In this document: positions 31,773 to 41,177 of the stretch, in pieces
How positions within the stretch are numbered: position 1 is the first letter of the stretch
Layout: each line of letters opens with the position of its first letter
Source: Tatumella morbirosei
GTDB taxonomy: Bacteria > Pseudomonadota > Gammaproteobacteria > Enterobacterales > Enterobacteriaceae
Length of the DNA stretch: 64,000 bases
Reading direction: 5' to 3'
NCBI RefSeq assembly: GCF_000757425.2
Contig: NZ_JPKR02000003.1
Location: 930,001-994,000, forward strand
The notes under the pieces: model-generated
What the model was told of the DNA's origin: nothing
Databases searched by the model: none
The model's input: the letters and a program-made list of their open reading frames with translations, nothing else
Made by a program: the position numbers and the translations under genes

Positions 31773-33152
31773 GTGACCCAACCTTTTGCTTCCCTGTCGC
31801 TGCCTGCCGCGCAGCTCGAAAACCTTGCCGAACTTGGTTATACCGCCATGACACCAGTTCAGGCCGCAGCCCTGCCGGAAATTCTGCAAGGTCGTGATGT
31901 TCGTGCGCAGGCCAAAACTGGCAGCGGCAAGACTGCAGCGTTTGGTATCGGACTGTTGCTTAACATTGATGCTTTACAATTCACTCCTCAGGCGATGGTT
32001 CTGTGTCCGACCCGCGAGCTGGCGGATCAGGTGACGAAAGAACTGCGGCGTCTGGCACGCTATATTCCAAACCTGAAAATTCTGACCCTGTGCGGTGGTC
32101 AACCCATGGGTCAGCAACTGGCGTCACTGGCGCATGCCCCGCATATTGTCGTCGGCACTCCGGGGCGCATTCAGGAGCATCTGAGCAGAAAAAGCCTGGA
32201 TGCCGGACGAATGAAAGTGCTGGTACTGGATGAAGCTGACCGGATGCTGGATATGGGATTCAGTGAAGCTATTGATGATGTTATCAGTTATCTGCCAGCG
32301 CAACGCCAGACCCTGCTGTTTTCTGCCACTTATCCGCAAGGAATAGAAAACATCAGTGCGCGGGTGCAACAACAACCGGTCAGTATTACTACCGGTGATG
32401 TCTCTGCGTTACCCGATATTGAACAACAGTTTTATGAAGCCACCCGCGGTGAAAAGTTGTCTTTGTTACAGGCACTGCTCAGCCATCATCAGCCTGCTTC
32501 CTGTGTGGTGTTCTGCAATACCAAACGCGACTGCCAGGAAGTGTGTGAAGCACTGACCGACTCCGGCATCAGCGTACTGGCACTTCATGGTGACCTGGAA
32601 CAGCGCGACCGGGATCAGGTACTGGTCCGGTTTGCTAACCAGAGCTGCCGGGTTCTGGTTGCCACCGATGTCGCCGCGCGTGGTCTGGATATTAAAGAAT
32701 TGGCAATGGTGGTTAACTACGAGTTGTCTTTCGATCCGGAAGTTCATGTTCACCGAATTGGTCGTACCGCTCGTGCCGGTCAGAAAGGACTGGCGGTGAG
32801 TTTGGTGGCACCGGCTGAAATCCAGCGGGCCAACACGCTGGAGGATTACCTTAGCCTGAAACCTCAGTGGATGCAGGCCGGCAGCTTACCGGCCTCTTCA
32901 CCTACCCCGCTGGAAGCTTCCATGGTCACGTTGTGTATTGATGGCGGACGGAAAGCGAAAATCCGGCCGGGTGATATTCTGGGTGCGCTGATCGGAGAGG
33001 CAGGATTGAACGCCGAAAATATCGGAAAAATCGATCTGTTTCCGATGCATGCCTATGTCGCACTCCATAAAGCTGCTGTGACCAAAACCTTTCGCCAGTT
33101 GCAACAGGTGAAGGTCAAAGGGAAAAACTGCAAAATCAGAGTGCTCAGGTAA
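31773..33152 (+). CDS. dbpA: ATP-dependent RNA helicase DbpA
   Basis: This DEAD-box helicase acts in 50S subunit assembly and is targeted to hairpin 92 of 23S rRNA by its C-terminal RNA-binding domain. It has 459 residues from a GTG at 31773 (E. coli 457); the open frame extends 19 codons upstream but without family similarity. The Q motif and motif I (AQAKTGSGKT), Ia (PTRELADQV), II (LDEADRM), III (FSATYP), IV-V (VATDVAARGLD) and VI (HRIGRTARAG) are complete. The C-terminal domain has the conserved TLCIDGGRKAKIRPGDILGA start of the DbpA RNA-binding domain. Confidence 0.95.
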   Translation: MTQPFASLSLPAAQLENLAELGYTAMTPVQAAALPEILQGRDVRAQAKTGSGKTAAFGIGLLLNIDALQFTPQAMVLCPTRELADQVTKELRRLARYIPNLKILTLCGGQPMGQQLASLAHAPHIVVGTPGRIQEHLSRKSLDAGRMKVLVLDEADRMLDMGFSEAIDDVISYLPAQRQTLLFSATYPQGIENISARVQQQPVSITTGDVSALPDIEQQFYEATRGEKLSLLQALLSHHQPASCVVFCNTKRDCQEVCEALTDSGISVLALHGDLEQRDRDQVLVRFANQSCRVLVATDVAARGLDIKELAMVVNYELSFDPEVHVHRIGRTARAGQKGLAVSLVAPAEIQRANTLEDYLSLKPQWMQAGSLPASSPTPLEASMVTLCIDGGRKAKIRPGDILGALIGEAGLNAENIGKIDLFPMHAYVALHKAAVTKTFRQLQQVKVKGKNCKIRVLR

Positions 33153-33160
33153 CTCGTGTA

Positions 33161-33187
33161 GGGAGGCCTTACTGAACAGGGCCTCCC
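33161..33187 (+). terminator. Hairpin after dbpA, probable terminator
   Basis: GGGAGGCC and GGCCTCCC pair across 11 nt, starting 8 nt after the dbpA stop. A T-run follows about 10 nt later (GACTGTTTTTG). It could serve the convergent gene at 33310 as well. Confidence 0.55.
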
Positions 33188-33309
33188 GGAATGACTGTTT
33201 TTGTCTTCCCGTTTACCTGCCGACAGCAGCGACCCTCTTTAAATGAAGTAATACACGATACCATGCCCTGTGGCTTATCAGCGTTCCTGTCGTGTCTGTG
33301 GTTCCGCTT

Positions 33310-34458
33310 TCATTGTGCTTCAGCCTTCAACCGAAGTAATTGTTGTCTGTCACTGAGTTGTGCCGCACTGGCCAGTGCCTGAAAGTCAGGCCAGTGGTAG
33401 TAGCATTTCGAAACGGGTAACTGCTGCATCGACTGACCGGTAAACAGACGTAGTTCACCCAAGGCGGCCAACGATTCCCCCGCATAGGTCACTGGCAAGG
33501 TCAGTGCCAGACTGGCTTCCGGCTGACCGGGAACCGGGGTCGGAATTCGATCATTGCCGGTCAGATAGTTACGTTTCAGCACTAAGAATTTTTCAGGGAC
33601 TGCTCTGCGGCTGTTCCACCATTCGCCATCCAGCATATCAAAATGAAAACGAGTCCCCTGCGGGGATTCAGCTTCGAGCCGCTGCAAAGCTTCCGGCAGC
33701 AGCGTGCTCATTGCAGTGTTAAAACCACGCTTACTGTAACCATGCCCTGTCAGCAGGAGGGTCGCAGCCAGACGAACCCCGACCAGATTAGAATAGAGAT
33801 CTTCCGGGGAGAATGCGGAAATACCCTCGGAAAATCCGGGAACCGATTCAAACCCATACCATTGTGCAATTTCGTGCCAGGCTGCAATCTCAAAGGCTAT
33901 TCTCGCCGATATCCAGACCGCCAGAGTATAGGCGGTAGCAGGATCGTCTGGTGGATGAAAAGCACTGAACACTATCTCCCGCTTTGCCAGCTCGTCTTCA
34001 CCCGGTGAGATAGTGAAGGCTTTTCCCAGTCCCGGGTAGAGCTGGCTGAATATCCAGAACGTCATATCTGCGCTGTCACGGATATGCGCAGTATCGATAA
34101 ACCCGCCAAGCCTGGTATAGATAATGCCGTTGTGCTCCGGGTCAAGTCCCGTCAGTGCCAACACAGCCCCCCAGTGGCTGTCATTATAACTGTGCTGGCC
34201 GGTATTTCCGGCATCAATCACATTATTAATCCGGTACCCGGGCACAGGGATACCCGCCAACCGGGTTTTCAGATCATAACCAAATGCGCAGCATGGGCGC
34301 AGCCCCTCCGGAGGAGATAACGGCTTCACTACCGGCCAGGCTTCGCTGGCTTGTTGTTGCGGCTGATAAGAAAAATCGATACTGACAGGCACTACTGCTT
34401 CCGCCAACGGAACACAAAGTAACAGCGCCAGTAATAAGACACCCATCCCTGTTTTCAA
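33310..34458 (-). CDS. DUF4056-type secreted protein
   Basis: This protein of 382 residues has an N-terminal signal peptide (MKTGMGVLLLALLLCVPLAEA) and is therefore exported. The body contains RPCCAFGYDLK, GGFIDTAHIRD and WHEIAQWYG, stretches I associate with the DUF4056 family, whose function is unknown. The two adjacent cysteines may form a disulfide or bind a ligand. HEIAQW resembles, but does not complete, a metalloprotease HExxH motif. The start overlaps the stop of the upstream barrel gene (ATGA), so translation is coupled. It is the third gene of a three-gene envelope operon and presumably acts in the periplasm or at the outer membrane with its partners. Confidence 0.7.
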   Translation of the reverse strand: MKTGMGVLLLALLLCVPLAEAVVPVSIDFSYQPQQQASEAWPVVKPLSPPEGLRPCCAFGYDLKTRLAGIPVPGYRINNVIDAGNTGQHSYNDSHWGAVLALTGLDPEHNGIIYTRLGGFIDTAHIRDSADMTFWIFSQLYPGLGKAFTISPGEDELAKREIVFSAFHPPDDPATAYTLAVWISARIAFEIAAWHEIAQWYGFESVPGFSEGISAFSPEDLYSNLVGVRLAATLLLTGHGYSKRGFNTAMSTLLPEALQRLEAESPQGTRFHFDMLDGEWWNSRRAVPEKFLVLKRNYLTGNDRIPTPVPGQPEASLALTLPVTYAGESLAALGELRLFTGQSMQQLPVSKCYYHWPDFQALASAAQLSDRQQLLRLKAEAQ

Positions 34459-35597
34459 AACGCTTCTCCTGCCTGAAAGTAAAATGCGCTGCTGCCTTTG
34501 CCGATGCCATAGTCCAGTCTGATATTCATCCCGGGTTTAAATTCAAAGCGATATCCAGCGCCAACCGTGGGTAACCAGCGTTCAGCTAACGATGCCGAAA
34601 AATGCGGTGCCATTGTTCCACTGCCAATCCAACCGACAACGCCGTTCCTCCAGCTCAGCGCATGACGGTATTCCAGTTGCGTGGTAATCACATTCCTGTC
34701 CCGGTAACGTCCCGGGTAGTAACCTCTGAAATGATTACTGTCCCCCAGCAACGGCTGCATATTCCAGGGCACCTGCCCGCCGGTAAATGCACCGTTGATT
34801 TCAAAAGCAATCACCCGTTTATCATCCAGGGCATGATAAGCACTGAAATGGGCCGTCCAGGCATCAAATCCGGTATCACTGCCAGTCTGACGCCGGTAAC
34901 GAATATACTGCAGGCTGGCATCGATTCCCCGATGCGGATTAGGCACAAAGTCACGACTGTCATAGCTCAGGCTGAGCAGTGGGCCGCTACTGAATACTCC
35001 CTGCCCGTCAGCCTGCTGTTCAGGCCCCGGCTTGTGTTTATCCCGGATGCCACCGGCTTGCATATTATTCAGTGACCAGCCAGCACCCAGATACGTGTCC
35101 GGAGCAATCTGACGTAAAACCTGAGGTATCACACTGATTTCCTGAGAAATATACCTTACCCGGTTTCGGTTCTGACGACCGGCTGTAAACCCCTTCCCCC
35201 AGTACCATGTTGGGGTATGGCTTAAGGTTGCTTCGGTAAATAACCGCCAGCGATCATTGTCGTAGAAGCTGTAGTTGTTCAGATGCAGTCCGGCAGCCCC
35301 GGTGCTACTGGCATAACCACTGACCGTGACCGATGAGTTCTGACTGATATGATCATTAGCATCTGGACGGTACAATCCGGCCACCACCATCCCCAGCCCT
35401 ACCCCCAGCTCCGGGGTGTAAAAAGGGCCGGGCATAATCCCCCAGTCTATGCCGTGGCCTGAGTCGAACGTCCGGCTTGCTCCCAACGGAGTCAGCCAAT
35501 GGTCAATTTGTTGACGTGAGGGCAAAACCTGCGCAGAAGTCAACGATGACCACAGTGCCCCCCCCAGTACCAATATTTTCGCTAACCGGCAATACAT
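34455..35597 (-). CDS. Omp85/BamA-like outer-membrane barrel without POTRA domains
   Basis: This protein of 380 residues has a signal peptide ending near SLTSAQ and a C-terminal half made of alternating amphipathic strands with many aromatic residues, ending in Phe (FYFQAGEAF) as barrel proteins do. FRGYYPGRYRDRN matches the RGY/F loop-6 motif of the Omp85 superfamily, and YDSRDFVPNPHRG matches the typical strand segment of bacterial surface antigen (PF01103) proteins. Only about 80 residues precede the barrel, too few for POTRA domains, so it is not an assembly factor of the BamA/TamA type. It shares one base with the upstream stop (TGATG) and overlaps the downstream gene by 4 nt. Confidence 0.72.
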   Translation of the reverse strand: MYCRLAKILVLGGALWSSLTSAQVLPSRQQIDHWLTPLGASRTFDSGHGIDWGIMPGPFYTPELGVGLGMVVAGLYRPDANDHISQNSSVTVSGYASSTGAAGLHLNNYSFYDNDRWRLFTEATLSHTPTWYWGKGFTAGRQNRNRVRYISQEISVIPQVLRQIAPDTYLGAGWSLNNMQAGGIRDKHKPGPEQQADGQGVFSSGPLLSLSYDSRDFVPNPHRGIDASLQYIRYRRQTGSDTGFDAWTAHFSAYHALDDKRVIAFEINGAFTGGQVPWNMQPLLGDSNHFRGYYPGRYRDRNVITTQLEYRHALSWRNGVVGWIGSGTMAPHFSASLAERWLPTVGAGYRFEFKPGMNIRLDYGIGKGSSAFYFQAGEAF

Positions 35598-36664
35598 CAG
35601 AAACGATATTCCCCTGAGACAAAGAAACTGTTTCTCTCAGCAAATCCTATTTCGGTGGCTATATTAAAATGGCGGGTAATACTGTACTGGGCACCTATCA
35701 GGACATTCCATGGCGATTGCAGGCGCTGTTTCACATCAAAACGTCCGTTTCCGTTACGGTTCGCCATCGCCATCAACTGTTTCAACGAAGCCGGCATCGT
35801 CAAATCATTCAGATTCCCCTTAAACTCCTGCTGAACATTCTGGTACATCGTTCCCACCCAGACGTTCAGTTTTCCCGGGGTCAGACCTATCCGGCGTATC
35901 CCCGGAGTGTCGAAGCGATAACCTATCCTCGGCGAAACAGTCAACGCATTGATGCTGCCGTCAAGAATATCAAAGTGAGTCTGGGTATAGTTGAAATCGA
36001 CCAGTCCATACCAGTTACCGACGCCTCCAGCCAGTACAGTCCCTATTCCATAGGTATTTCCCTTAAATTTCAGTTCGAAATTGAGATTATCGAACTGACC
36101 CGCGTTGTGCATGCTGTGGACCACATTAGAAATCAGCTGGTCCAGAATATTGCCTTTAAAATCGGCGGGATCAGAATCTACTCCGATTGATGAAACCGAA
36201 TGGCCGCGGGTCTTACCCAGGATTCCATAGATATTCCAGAATGGCAGTACCCAGGCATCCAGCCTCAGCGTGCGGGTTTTACTGTACTGCCGTGTTTTGC
36301 TGGCATCAATTTTGAACATCCCTGGGGGTAAGGCGATATTCCCCAGACCGAGTCCGGTGAAGTTGATCGAACTGACATCAATATTCTGTCTGATATTCAT
36401 ATAGTTGATACCAATCCCGAAGGGCTCCGGGAGTTCATATCCCATCTGCACAGCTTTGTCCCCGAGTAGCGGGAACCAGCGGTCATAATGCTTTACCGGG
36501 GTTGTGTTCAGCGGTGCCGGATTGGCACTGACAGGGACTTTCGGGGAAGCCGTCGTCTCCGGGAGTTGATACAGTGATGAAATATCCTGAGGTGCGGCAC
36601 CGTAAGCGTTACAAAGCATGCCCTGCAGGGCGAACAGACTGAGAGCCTGATATCTGATTTTCAT
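35597..36664 (-). CDS. Hypothetical outer-membrane beta-barrel protein
   Basis: This protein of 355 residues, from the ATG at 36664, begins with a plausible signal peptide (MKIRYQALSLFALQGMLCNAYGA); an ATG at 36682 would add six residues. Neither start has a good ribosome-binding site. After a proline-rich stretch the protein has alternating strands, repeated aromatic-glycine patterns (YGIGTVLAGGVGNWYGLVDFNYTQ in overlapping parts) and a terminal Phe (SGEYRF), all features of an outer-membrane barrel. I do not recognise a named family. It is the first gene of a coupled operon with the Omp85-like barrel and the DUF4056-type protein, behind an AT-rich upstream region. Confidence 0.62.
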   Translation of the reverse strand: MKIRYQALSLFALQGMLCNAYGAAPQDISSLYQLPETTASPKVPVSANPAPLNTTPVKHYDRWFPLLGDKAVQMGYELPEPFGIGINYMNIRQNIDVSSINFTGLGLGNIALPPGMFKIDASKTRQYSKTRTLRLDAWVLPFWNIYGILGKTRGHSVSSIGVDSDPADFKGNILDQLISNVVHSMHNAGQFDNLNFELKFKGNTYGIGTVLAGGVGNWYGLVDFNYTQTHFDILDGSINALTVSPRIGYRFDTPGIRRIGLTPGKLNVWVGTMYQNVQQEFKGNLNDLTMPASLKQLMAMANRNGNGRFDVKQRLQSPWNVLIGAQYSITRHFNIATEIGFAERNSFFVSGEYRF

Positions 36665-36994
36665 TGTTTTGAGTTCTGCCATTGCCGGAAATAAGGGAAA
36701 TTTACCCTTACAAAAGGAATGGGATTATGCGGGACAGTTGCGGGCAATTATCAGCATAACGTGCTAACAATCAATAAATATAAGACCATTAAACTAAAGT
36801 TGAATAATATTTAATAATTATATTCTGATATATAAATACTTATTTATGACTTAATACCCGCTATGTCAGAGTCTTTGTCTGTGTATAGCGTCCGGATGGA
36901 AGCTGGCGATTTGCCAGTGAGTGATTACAGGGAAAGTAAGATCATCAAAAATGATGTATGAAGACAATGGCGGATAAAAACATCTGACAAAAAG
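36665..36994. other. AT-rich intergenic region upstream of the envelope operon
   Basis: These 330 bases separate the envelope operon start from the ahpF terminator. The part at 36760-36855 is very AT-rich and probably contains the operon promoter, and perhaps a site for a nucleoid protein such as H-NS. No gene is visible. Confidence 0.45.
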
Positions 36995-37026
36995 CCACAG
37001 GTGATGTTTAGGACAATCACCTGTGG
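36995..37026 (-). terminator. Rho-independent terminator of ahpF
   Basis: An 11-bp perfect stem (CCACAGGTGAT with ATCACCTGTGG, 10-nt loop) begins 12 nt after the ahpF stop and is followed on the minus strand by CTTTTTGTC. Confidence 0.85.
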
Positions 37027-37037
37027 GTGGCAACGGA

Positions 37038-38609
37038 TTATTCGTCAGCCGGTGTGGTTCTGATCAGGTAATCAAAAGCACTCAGTGAAGCTTTAGCTCC
37101 TTCACCGCTGGCGACGATAATTTGCTTATAGGGTACGGTGGTGCAGTCACCGGCAGCAAAAATTCCTTTCTGATTAGTTTCGCATTTACTGTCAACTTCG
37201 ATTTCACCAAAGCGATTCAGGGTGATGCTTTCACTCAGCCATTGGGTATTAGGCAACAAACCAATCTGTACGAAGATCCCTGATACCGACAGATTATGTT
37301 GTTCACTGGTCTGACGGTCCTGATAACGCAGACCCGTCACTTGCCTGCCATCACCAGTGACTTCCTGTGTCTGAGCATTAACGATGACATCAACATTTTT
37401 CAGGCTGTGCAGTTTATCCTGCAATACTTTATCGGCTTTTAATTCGCCGGCAAATTCCAGCAATGTGACATGTTCGGTAATACCGGCCAAATCGATCGCT
37501 GCTTCAGCTCCGGAGTTACCGCCACCAATCACAGCAACCCGTTTGCCTTTAAACAGCGGGCCATCACAATGTGGACAGTAAGTCACCCCCCGGGTCCGGT
37601 ACTGCTCTTCTCCCGGCACGTTCATATTACGCCAGCGGGCACCCGTCGCGAGGATAACCGACCTGGCTTTCAGGGTAGCACCGGAGGCGGTAGCCACAGA
37701 ATGCAACCCGCCATTAACCTGAGCCGGCAGCAGCTGGCTTGCGGTCTGAGCTTCGATAACATCTATCTGATAATCTGACACATGCTGTCGTAATGCTCCG
37801 GCCAGTTTGCTTCCTTCGGTTTTTGGTACCGAAATATAGTTTTCGATATCTACTGTATCCAGCACCTGACCACCAAAACGCTCGCCCATTAACCCGGTCC
37901 GGATACCCTTACGTGCCGCATAGATGGCAGCCGCAACACCGGCAGGACCGCTGCCGACAATCAGAACATCATAGGGCTCACGCTGGTTGAGCGACTCAGC
38001 GGCTTTTTGACCAGCACTGGTATCCACTTTAGTAATAATTTCACTCAGCGTCAGGCGGCCCTGAGCAAAGCTCTTACCATTCAGGAAAACCGCCGGAACA
38101 CCCATGATCTCGCGTTGTTCAATTTCGTTCTGGAATACGCCACCATCGATAGCCGTATGAGTGATCTGAGGATTCAGAATCGCCATCAGGTTGAGCGCCT
38201 GTACCACGTCAGGACAGTTGTGGCAGGATAATGAGTAATAAGTTTCAAAGTTCAGTTCACCGTCCAGTGCGGCAACCTGAGATAACAGTTCCTGACTCTC
38301 TTTCGACGGATGACCGCCGGTCTGAAGCAATGCCAACACCAGGGACGTAAACTCGTGCCCCAGTGGCGATCCGGCGAAACGCGGACCATGGTTCTGGCCT
38401 GGCTGAGAAATCATAAATGAGGGTTTACGCACTGCCAGGCTGTTATCCAGCGTCAGAGTTAACTTGTCGGACAGTCCGGTAATTTCATTCAGCAGTTCCC
38501 GTACTTCTCCGGAAGCTTTACTGTCATCCAGAGTTGCGATTAACTCCACCGGACGGGTCAGTTTTTCAAGATAAATACTGAGTTGGTTTTTTAATGTGGT
38601 ATCAAGCAT
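37038..38609 (-). CDS. ahpF: Alkyl hydroperoxide reductase subunit F
   Basis: This FAD flavoenzyme passes electrons from NADH to AhpC, which reduces hydrogen peroxide and organic peroxides. It has 523 residues from the ATG at 38609, with GGAG 7 nt upstream. The N-terminal double-thioredoxin domain carries the redox pair C129/C132 (SCHNCPD). The FAD motif is [18 protein letters not shown]. The thioredoxin-reductase-like active site is C345/C348 (YCPHCDG), the same numbering as E. coli. The NAD motif [15 protein letters not shown] follows. It is 69 bp downstream of ahpC on the same strand and is probably co-transcribed from the OxyR-controlled ahpC promoter. Confidence 0.96.
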   Translation of the reverse strand: MLDTTLKNQLSIYLEKLTRPVELIATLDDSKASGEVRELLNEITGLSDKLTLTLDNSLAVRKPSFMISQPGQNHGPRFAGSPLGHEFTSLVLALLQTGGHPSKESQELLSQVAALDGELNFETYYSLSCHNCPDVVQALNLMAILNPQITHTAIDGGVFQNEIEQREIMGVPAVFLNGKSFAQGRLTLSEIITKVDTSAGQKAAESLNQREPYDVLIVGSGPAGVAAAIYAARKGIRTGLMGERFGGQVLDTVDIENYISVPKTEGSKLAGALRQHVSDYQIDVIEAQTASQLLPAQVNGGLHSVATASGATLKARSVILATGARWRNMNVPGEEQYRTRGVTYCPHCDGPLFKGKRVAVIGGGNSGAEAAIDLAGITEHVTLLEFAGELKADKVLQDKLHSLKNVDVIVNAQTQEVTGDGRQVTGLRYQDRQTSEQHNLSVSGIFVQIGLLPNTQWLSESITLNRFGEIEVDSKCETNQKGIFAAGDCTTVPYKQIIVASGEGAKASLSAFDYLIRTTPADE

Positions 38610-38678
38610 AGCGATCTCCTGGCAGAAAAACGGGTGCCGTAGCACCCGAATAAAACAGAATATTGGCTGGCAGGAAGG

Positions 38679-39242
38679 TTAGATTTTACCCACCAGGTCC
38701 AGTGAAGGAGACAGCGTCGCTTCACCTTCTTTCCATTTTGCAGGGCAAACTTCACCAGGGTGAGTCGCCACGTACTGAGCCGCTTTCACTTTACGCAGCA
38801 GGTCAGAAGCATCACGGCCGATACCTTCAGCAGTAATTTCGATCGCCTGGATGACGCCTTCCGGGTCAACGATAAAGGTTCCACGGTCAGCCAGCCCCTG
38901 GTCTTCACGCATGATTTCGAAATTACGGGTCAGTGCACCCGTCGGGTCGCCAATCATCGCATAACGGATTTTAGCGATGGTTTCTGAGCTGCCGTGCCAT
39001 GCTTTGTGGGTGAAATGGGTGTCGGTAGAAACAGAGTAAATATCTACTCCCAGTTTCTGGAATTCGTCGTAATGGTCAGCAACATCACCTAATTCAGTCG
39101 GGCAGACAAAAGTAAAATCAGCAGGATAGAAGAAGAAAACGCTCCATTTGCCTTCGGTGTCTTTCTCTGTCAGTTCGACAAACTGGCCATCTTTAAACGC
39201 ATTGTTTTTAAACGGTTTGATTTTAGTATTGATAATAGACAT
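38679..39242 (-). CDS. ahpC: Alkyl hydroperoxide reductase subunit C (peroxiredoxin)
   Basis: This typical 2-Cys peroxiredoxin is the main scavenger of endogenous hydrogen peroxide. It has 187 residues from the ATG at 39242 ([10 protein letters not shown]), which has GGAGG at good spacing; the frame extends 25 codons upstream without similarity. The peroxidatic Cys47 lies in FVCPTE and the resolving Cys166 in EVCPAKW, identical to E. coli. An OxyR site is present upstream. Confidence 0.97.
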   Translation of the reverse strand: MSIINTKIKPFKNNAFKDGQFVELTEKDTEGKWSVFFFYPADFTFVCPTELGDVADHYDEFQKLGVDIYSVSTDTHFTHKAWHGSSETIAKIRYAMIGDPTGALTRNFEIMREDQGLADRGTFIVDPEGVIQAIEITAEGIGRDASDLLRKVKAAQYVATHPGEVCPAKWKEGEATLSPSLDLVGKI

Positions 39243-39265
39243 TCGTAGCCCTCCGTAAAAGTTGA

Positions 39266-39336
39266 ATTCTAAAGTACCCTGACAGCGCTGAGACCACCAA
39301 TATTCTGTCGTTATCAATTTAATAACTAAAATCTAT
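39266..39336 (-). promoter_or_regulatory. ahpC promoter with OxyR-binding site
   Basis: On the minus strand, from 39336 to 39300, four quarter-sites follow the OxyR pattern ATAG-N7-CTAT-N7-ATAG-N7-CTAT as ATAG, TTAT, ATAA and ATAT: 13 of 16 specified bases, with exact 7-nt spacings. A -10 hexamer TAGAAT at 39271-39266 lies downstream with a poor -35, consistent with activation by OxyR bound just upstream. Confidence 0.72.
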
Positions 39337-39402
39337 TAAACGGTGGTTGAGTCATATGCTGAACTGTTTCACTTAATCTGTTCTACGGTATAGAGTTTGC
39401 CT

Positions 39403-39897
39403 ATGGAAAAGTCCCCGATCCTAATCATTCGGCCCTACTGTGAAGCCGATCGCCCGTTTCTCAGGACCCTGTATCTGTCCAGTCGCCGGTGTAACTGGCA
39501 CTGGCTGAGCGGCGATGACTGGCAGTTGGAAGATTTTGACCCGTTGATTCTCGGTGAGCAGGTATTCGTTGCCATGGTAGATCAGCAGCGTGCCGGTTTC
39601 GCGGCCTGGTCGCCGGTAGATAATTTTCTGCACAGTTTATTTGTCAGTCCGGATTACCATCGAGTCGGTGTAGGTTCGGCACTATTGCAACAGGTTCAGC
39701 AACAGTTTACGGCAACCGGCAGTCTGAAATGCATGGCCAAAAATCATGCTGCCCACCAGTTTTACCTGCAACATGGCTGGGAGGACATTGCCTGCGGAGA
39801 AGCGGAAGAAGGTCCCTATATTCTGATGCACTATCCGCGTCATCACCGCGTTGACAGTGATAACGCAGACAGCACGATTACAGAGCGCGGAAACTGA
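39403..39897 (+). CDS. GNAT-family N-acetyltransferase
   Basis: This protein of 164 residues has the GNAT fold. The acetyl-CoA-binding loop is DYHRVGVGSALLQQ (motif A, R/QxxGxG/A form), preceded by the strand NFLHSLFVSP and followed by the helix and strand AHQFYLQHGWEDI typical of motif B. The substrate is unknown. I chose the ATG at 39403; a TTG two codons upstream is less likely. It is divergent from ahpC and convergent with mrp, overlapping the mrp 3' end by 20 bp, so no terminator lies between the two genes. Confidence 0.8.
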   Translation: MEKSPILIIRPYCEADRPFLRTLYLSSRRCNWHWLSGDDWQLEDFDPLILGEQVFVAMVDQQRAGFAAWSPVDNFLHSLFVSPDYHRVGVGSALLQQVQQQFTATGSLKCMAKNHAAHQFYLQHGWEDIACGEAEEGPYILMHYPRHHRVDSDNADSTITERGN

Positions 39898-40990
39898 TAT
39901 CCGCGGGTATCACTTTACCCTGCCAGTAGAGTTTCGACGCCACCGTCGCAGCCATCCGGCGATAAAGTTGAGTAAATTCACTGTCCGGTTGCCGGATGAC
40001 TGTGGGTTCTCCGGCATCCAGGTCTTCACGTAATGAAATATGCAGCGGGATCTGTCCCAACAATTCGATACCGTAATCTTCAGCCAGTTTTTCAGCACCT
40101 CCAGTACCAAAAATTGGCTCATGAAAACCGCACTGGCTACAGATATGAACGCTCATATTTTCCACCACACCCAGTACCGGGACATCGACTTTATTAAACA
40201 TCACGATGCCTTTGCGGGCATCGAGCAGTGCCACATCCTGGGGGGTGGTCACCACCATCGCCGCCGTTACCGGTATATTTTGCGCCAGCGTCAGCTGGAT
40301 ATCTCCTGTGCCGGGAGGCATATCAATAATCAGATAATCGAGTTCCGGCCACAGGGTTTCGTTAAGTAATTGCAGCAATGCTTTACTGGCCATCGGCCCG
40401 CGCCAGACCATCGCATTATCCTCGGTGACCAGATAACCTATCGAGTTGGTGGCCAGCCCGTGAGCCATAACAGGAGCCATATGTTTGCCGTCAGGTGAGG
40501 AAGGCCGTCTCTCTTCCGTCCCAATCATTAACGGTATTGATGGCCCATAAATATCGGCATCCAGTAGCCCCACACGGGCTCCTTCAGCCATCAGTGCCAG
40601 TGCCAGATTGATGGCTGTCGAGGACTTTCCTACCCCTCCTTTGCCTGAGCTGACGGCAATAATATTTTTTACGCCGTGCCCCGAAGGAAGATTTTTCACC
40701 CGTTTCAGGGTGGCGATTTCGTGGGTCAGTCGCCACTCGACGCGAGAGGCTCCTGACAGTTGTTGCAGTTCGGCGTTCACCGCCTGCTGTAATGCCTCAA
40801 AACCAGACTGCCAGGCAAACGGCATCACCAGTTCGATATGTAATACGTTGTCCAGCAGCGCCACATGATGCAGAGCATTCAGCCGGACCAAATCCTGTTG
40901 CAGAGTCGGATGTACAAAGCGTTGTACGACGGCGCTCACCTGCTGATACAGAGCTTCCGGTGAATATTGCTGGCGGGAATCTGGCATCAT
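39878..40990 (-). CDS. mrp: Iron-sulfur cluster carrier protein Mrp/ApbC
   Basis: This P-loop ATPase binds and transfers [4Fe-4S] clusters to apoproteins. It has 370 residues, as in E. coli. An N-terminal DUF59-like domain (about 10-90) is followed by the deviant Walker A GKGGVGKS (116-123), DADIYGPSIP, DMPPGTGDIQL, and the cluster-ligating CxxC in HICSQCG. It is divergent from metG, as in E. coli and many enterobacteria. The 3' end overlaps the acetyltransferase gene on the other strand. Confidence 0.95.
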   Translation of the reverse strand: MMPDSRQQYSPEALYQQVSAVVQRFVHPTLQQDLVRLNALHHVALLDNVLHIELVMPFAWQSGFEALQQAVNAELQQLSGASRVEWRLTHEIATLKRVKNLPSGHGVKNIIAVSSGKGGVGKSSTAINLALALMAEGARVGLLDADIYGPSIPLMIGTEERRPSSPDGKHMAPVMAHGLATNSIGYLVTEDNAMVWRGPMASKALLQLLNETLWPELDYLIIDMPPGTGDIQLTLAQNIPVTAAMVVTTPQDVALLDARKGIVMFNKVDVPVLGVVENMSVHICSQCGFHEPIFGTGGAEKLAEDYGIELLGQIPLHISLREDLDAGEPTVIRQPDSEFTQLYRRMAATVASKLYWQGKVIPADISFRAL

Positions 40991-41177
40991 CCCTTCTCCT
41001 TCTGACAGATTACGTGGTAACCACTATGCACAATAAACCGCTGTTCAACCCTAGTGTAACAGATCGCTCCTGTGCCCGGCGATCCTGCCATTATCCCCCC
41101 AGCGCTTGTTTACGTTAACGGTGCCTTCGGTTACCATTCAGAACTCATTTCCAAACCAACAGAAAGCTACGCAAACT

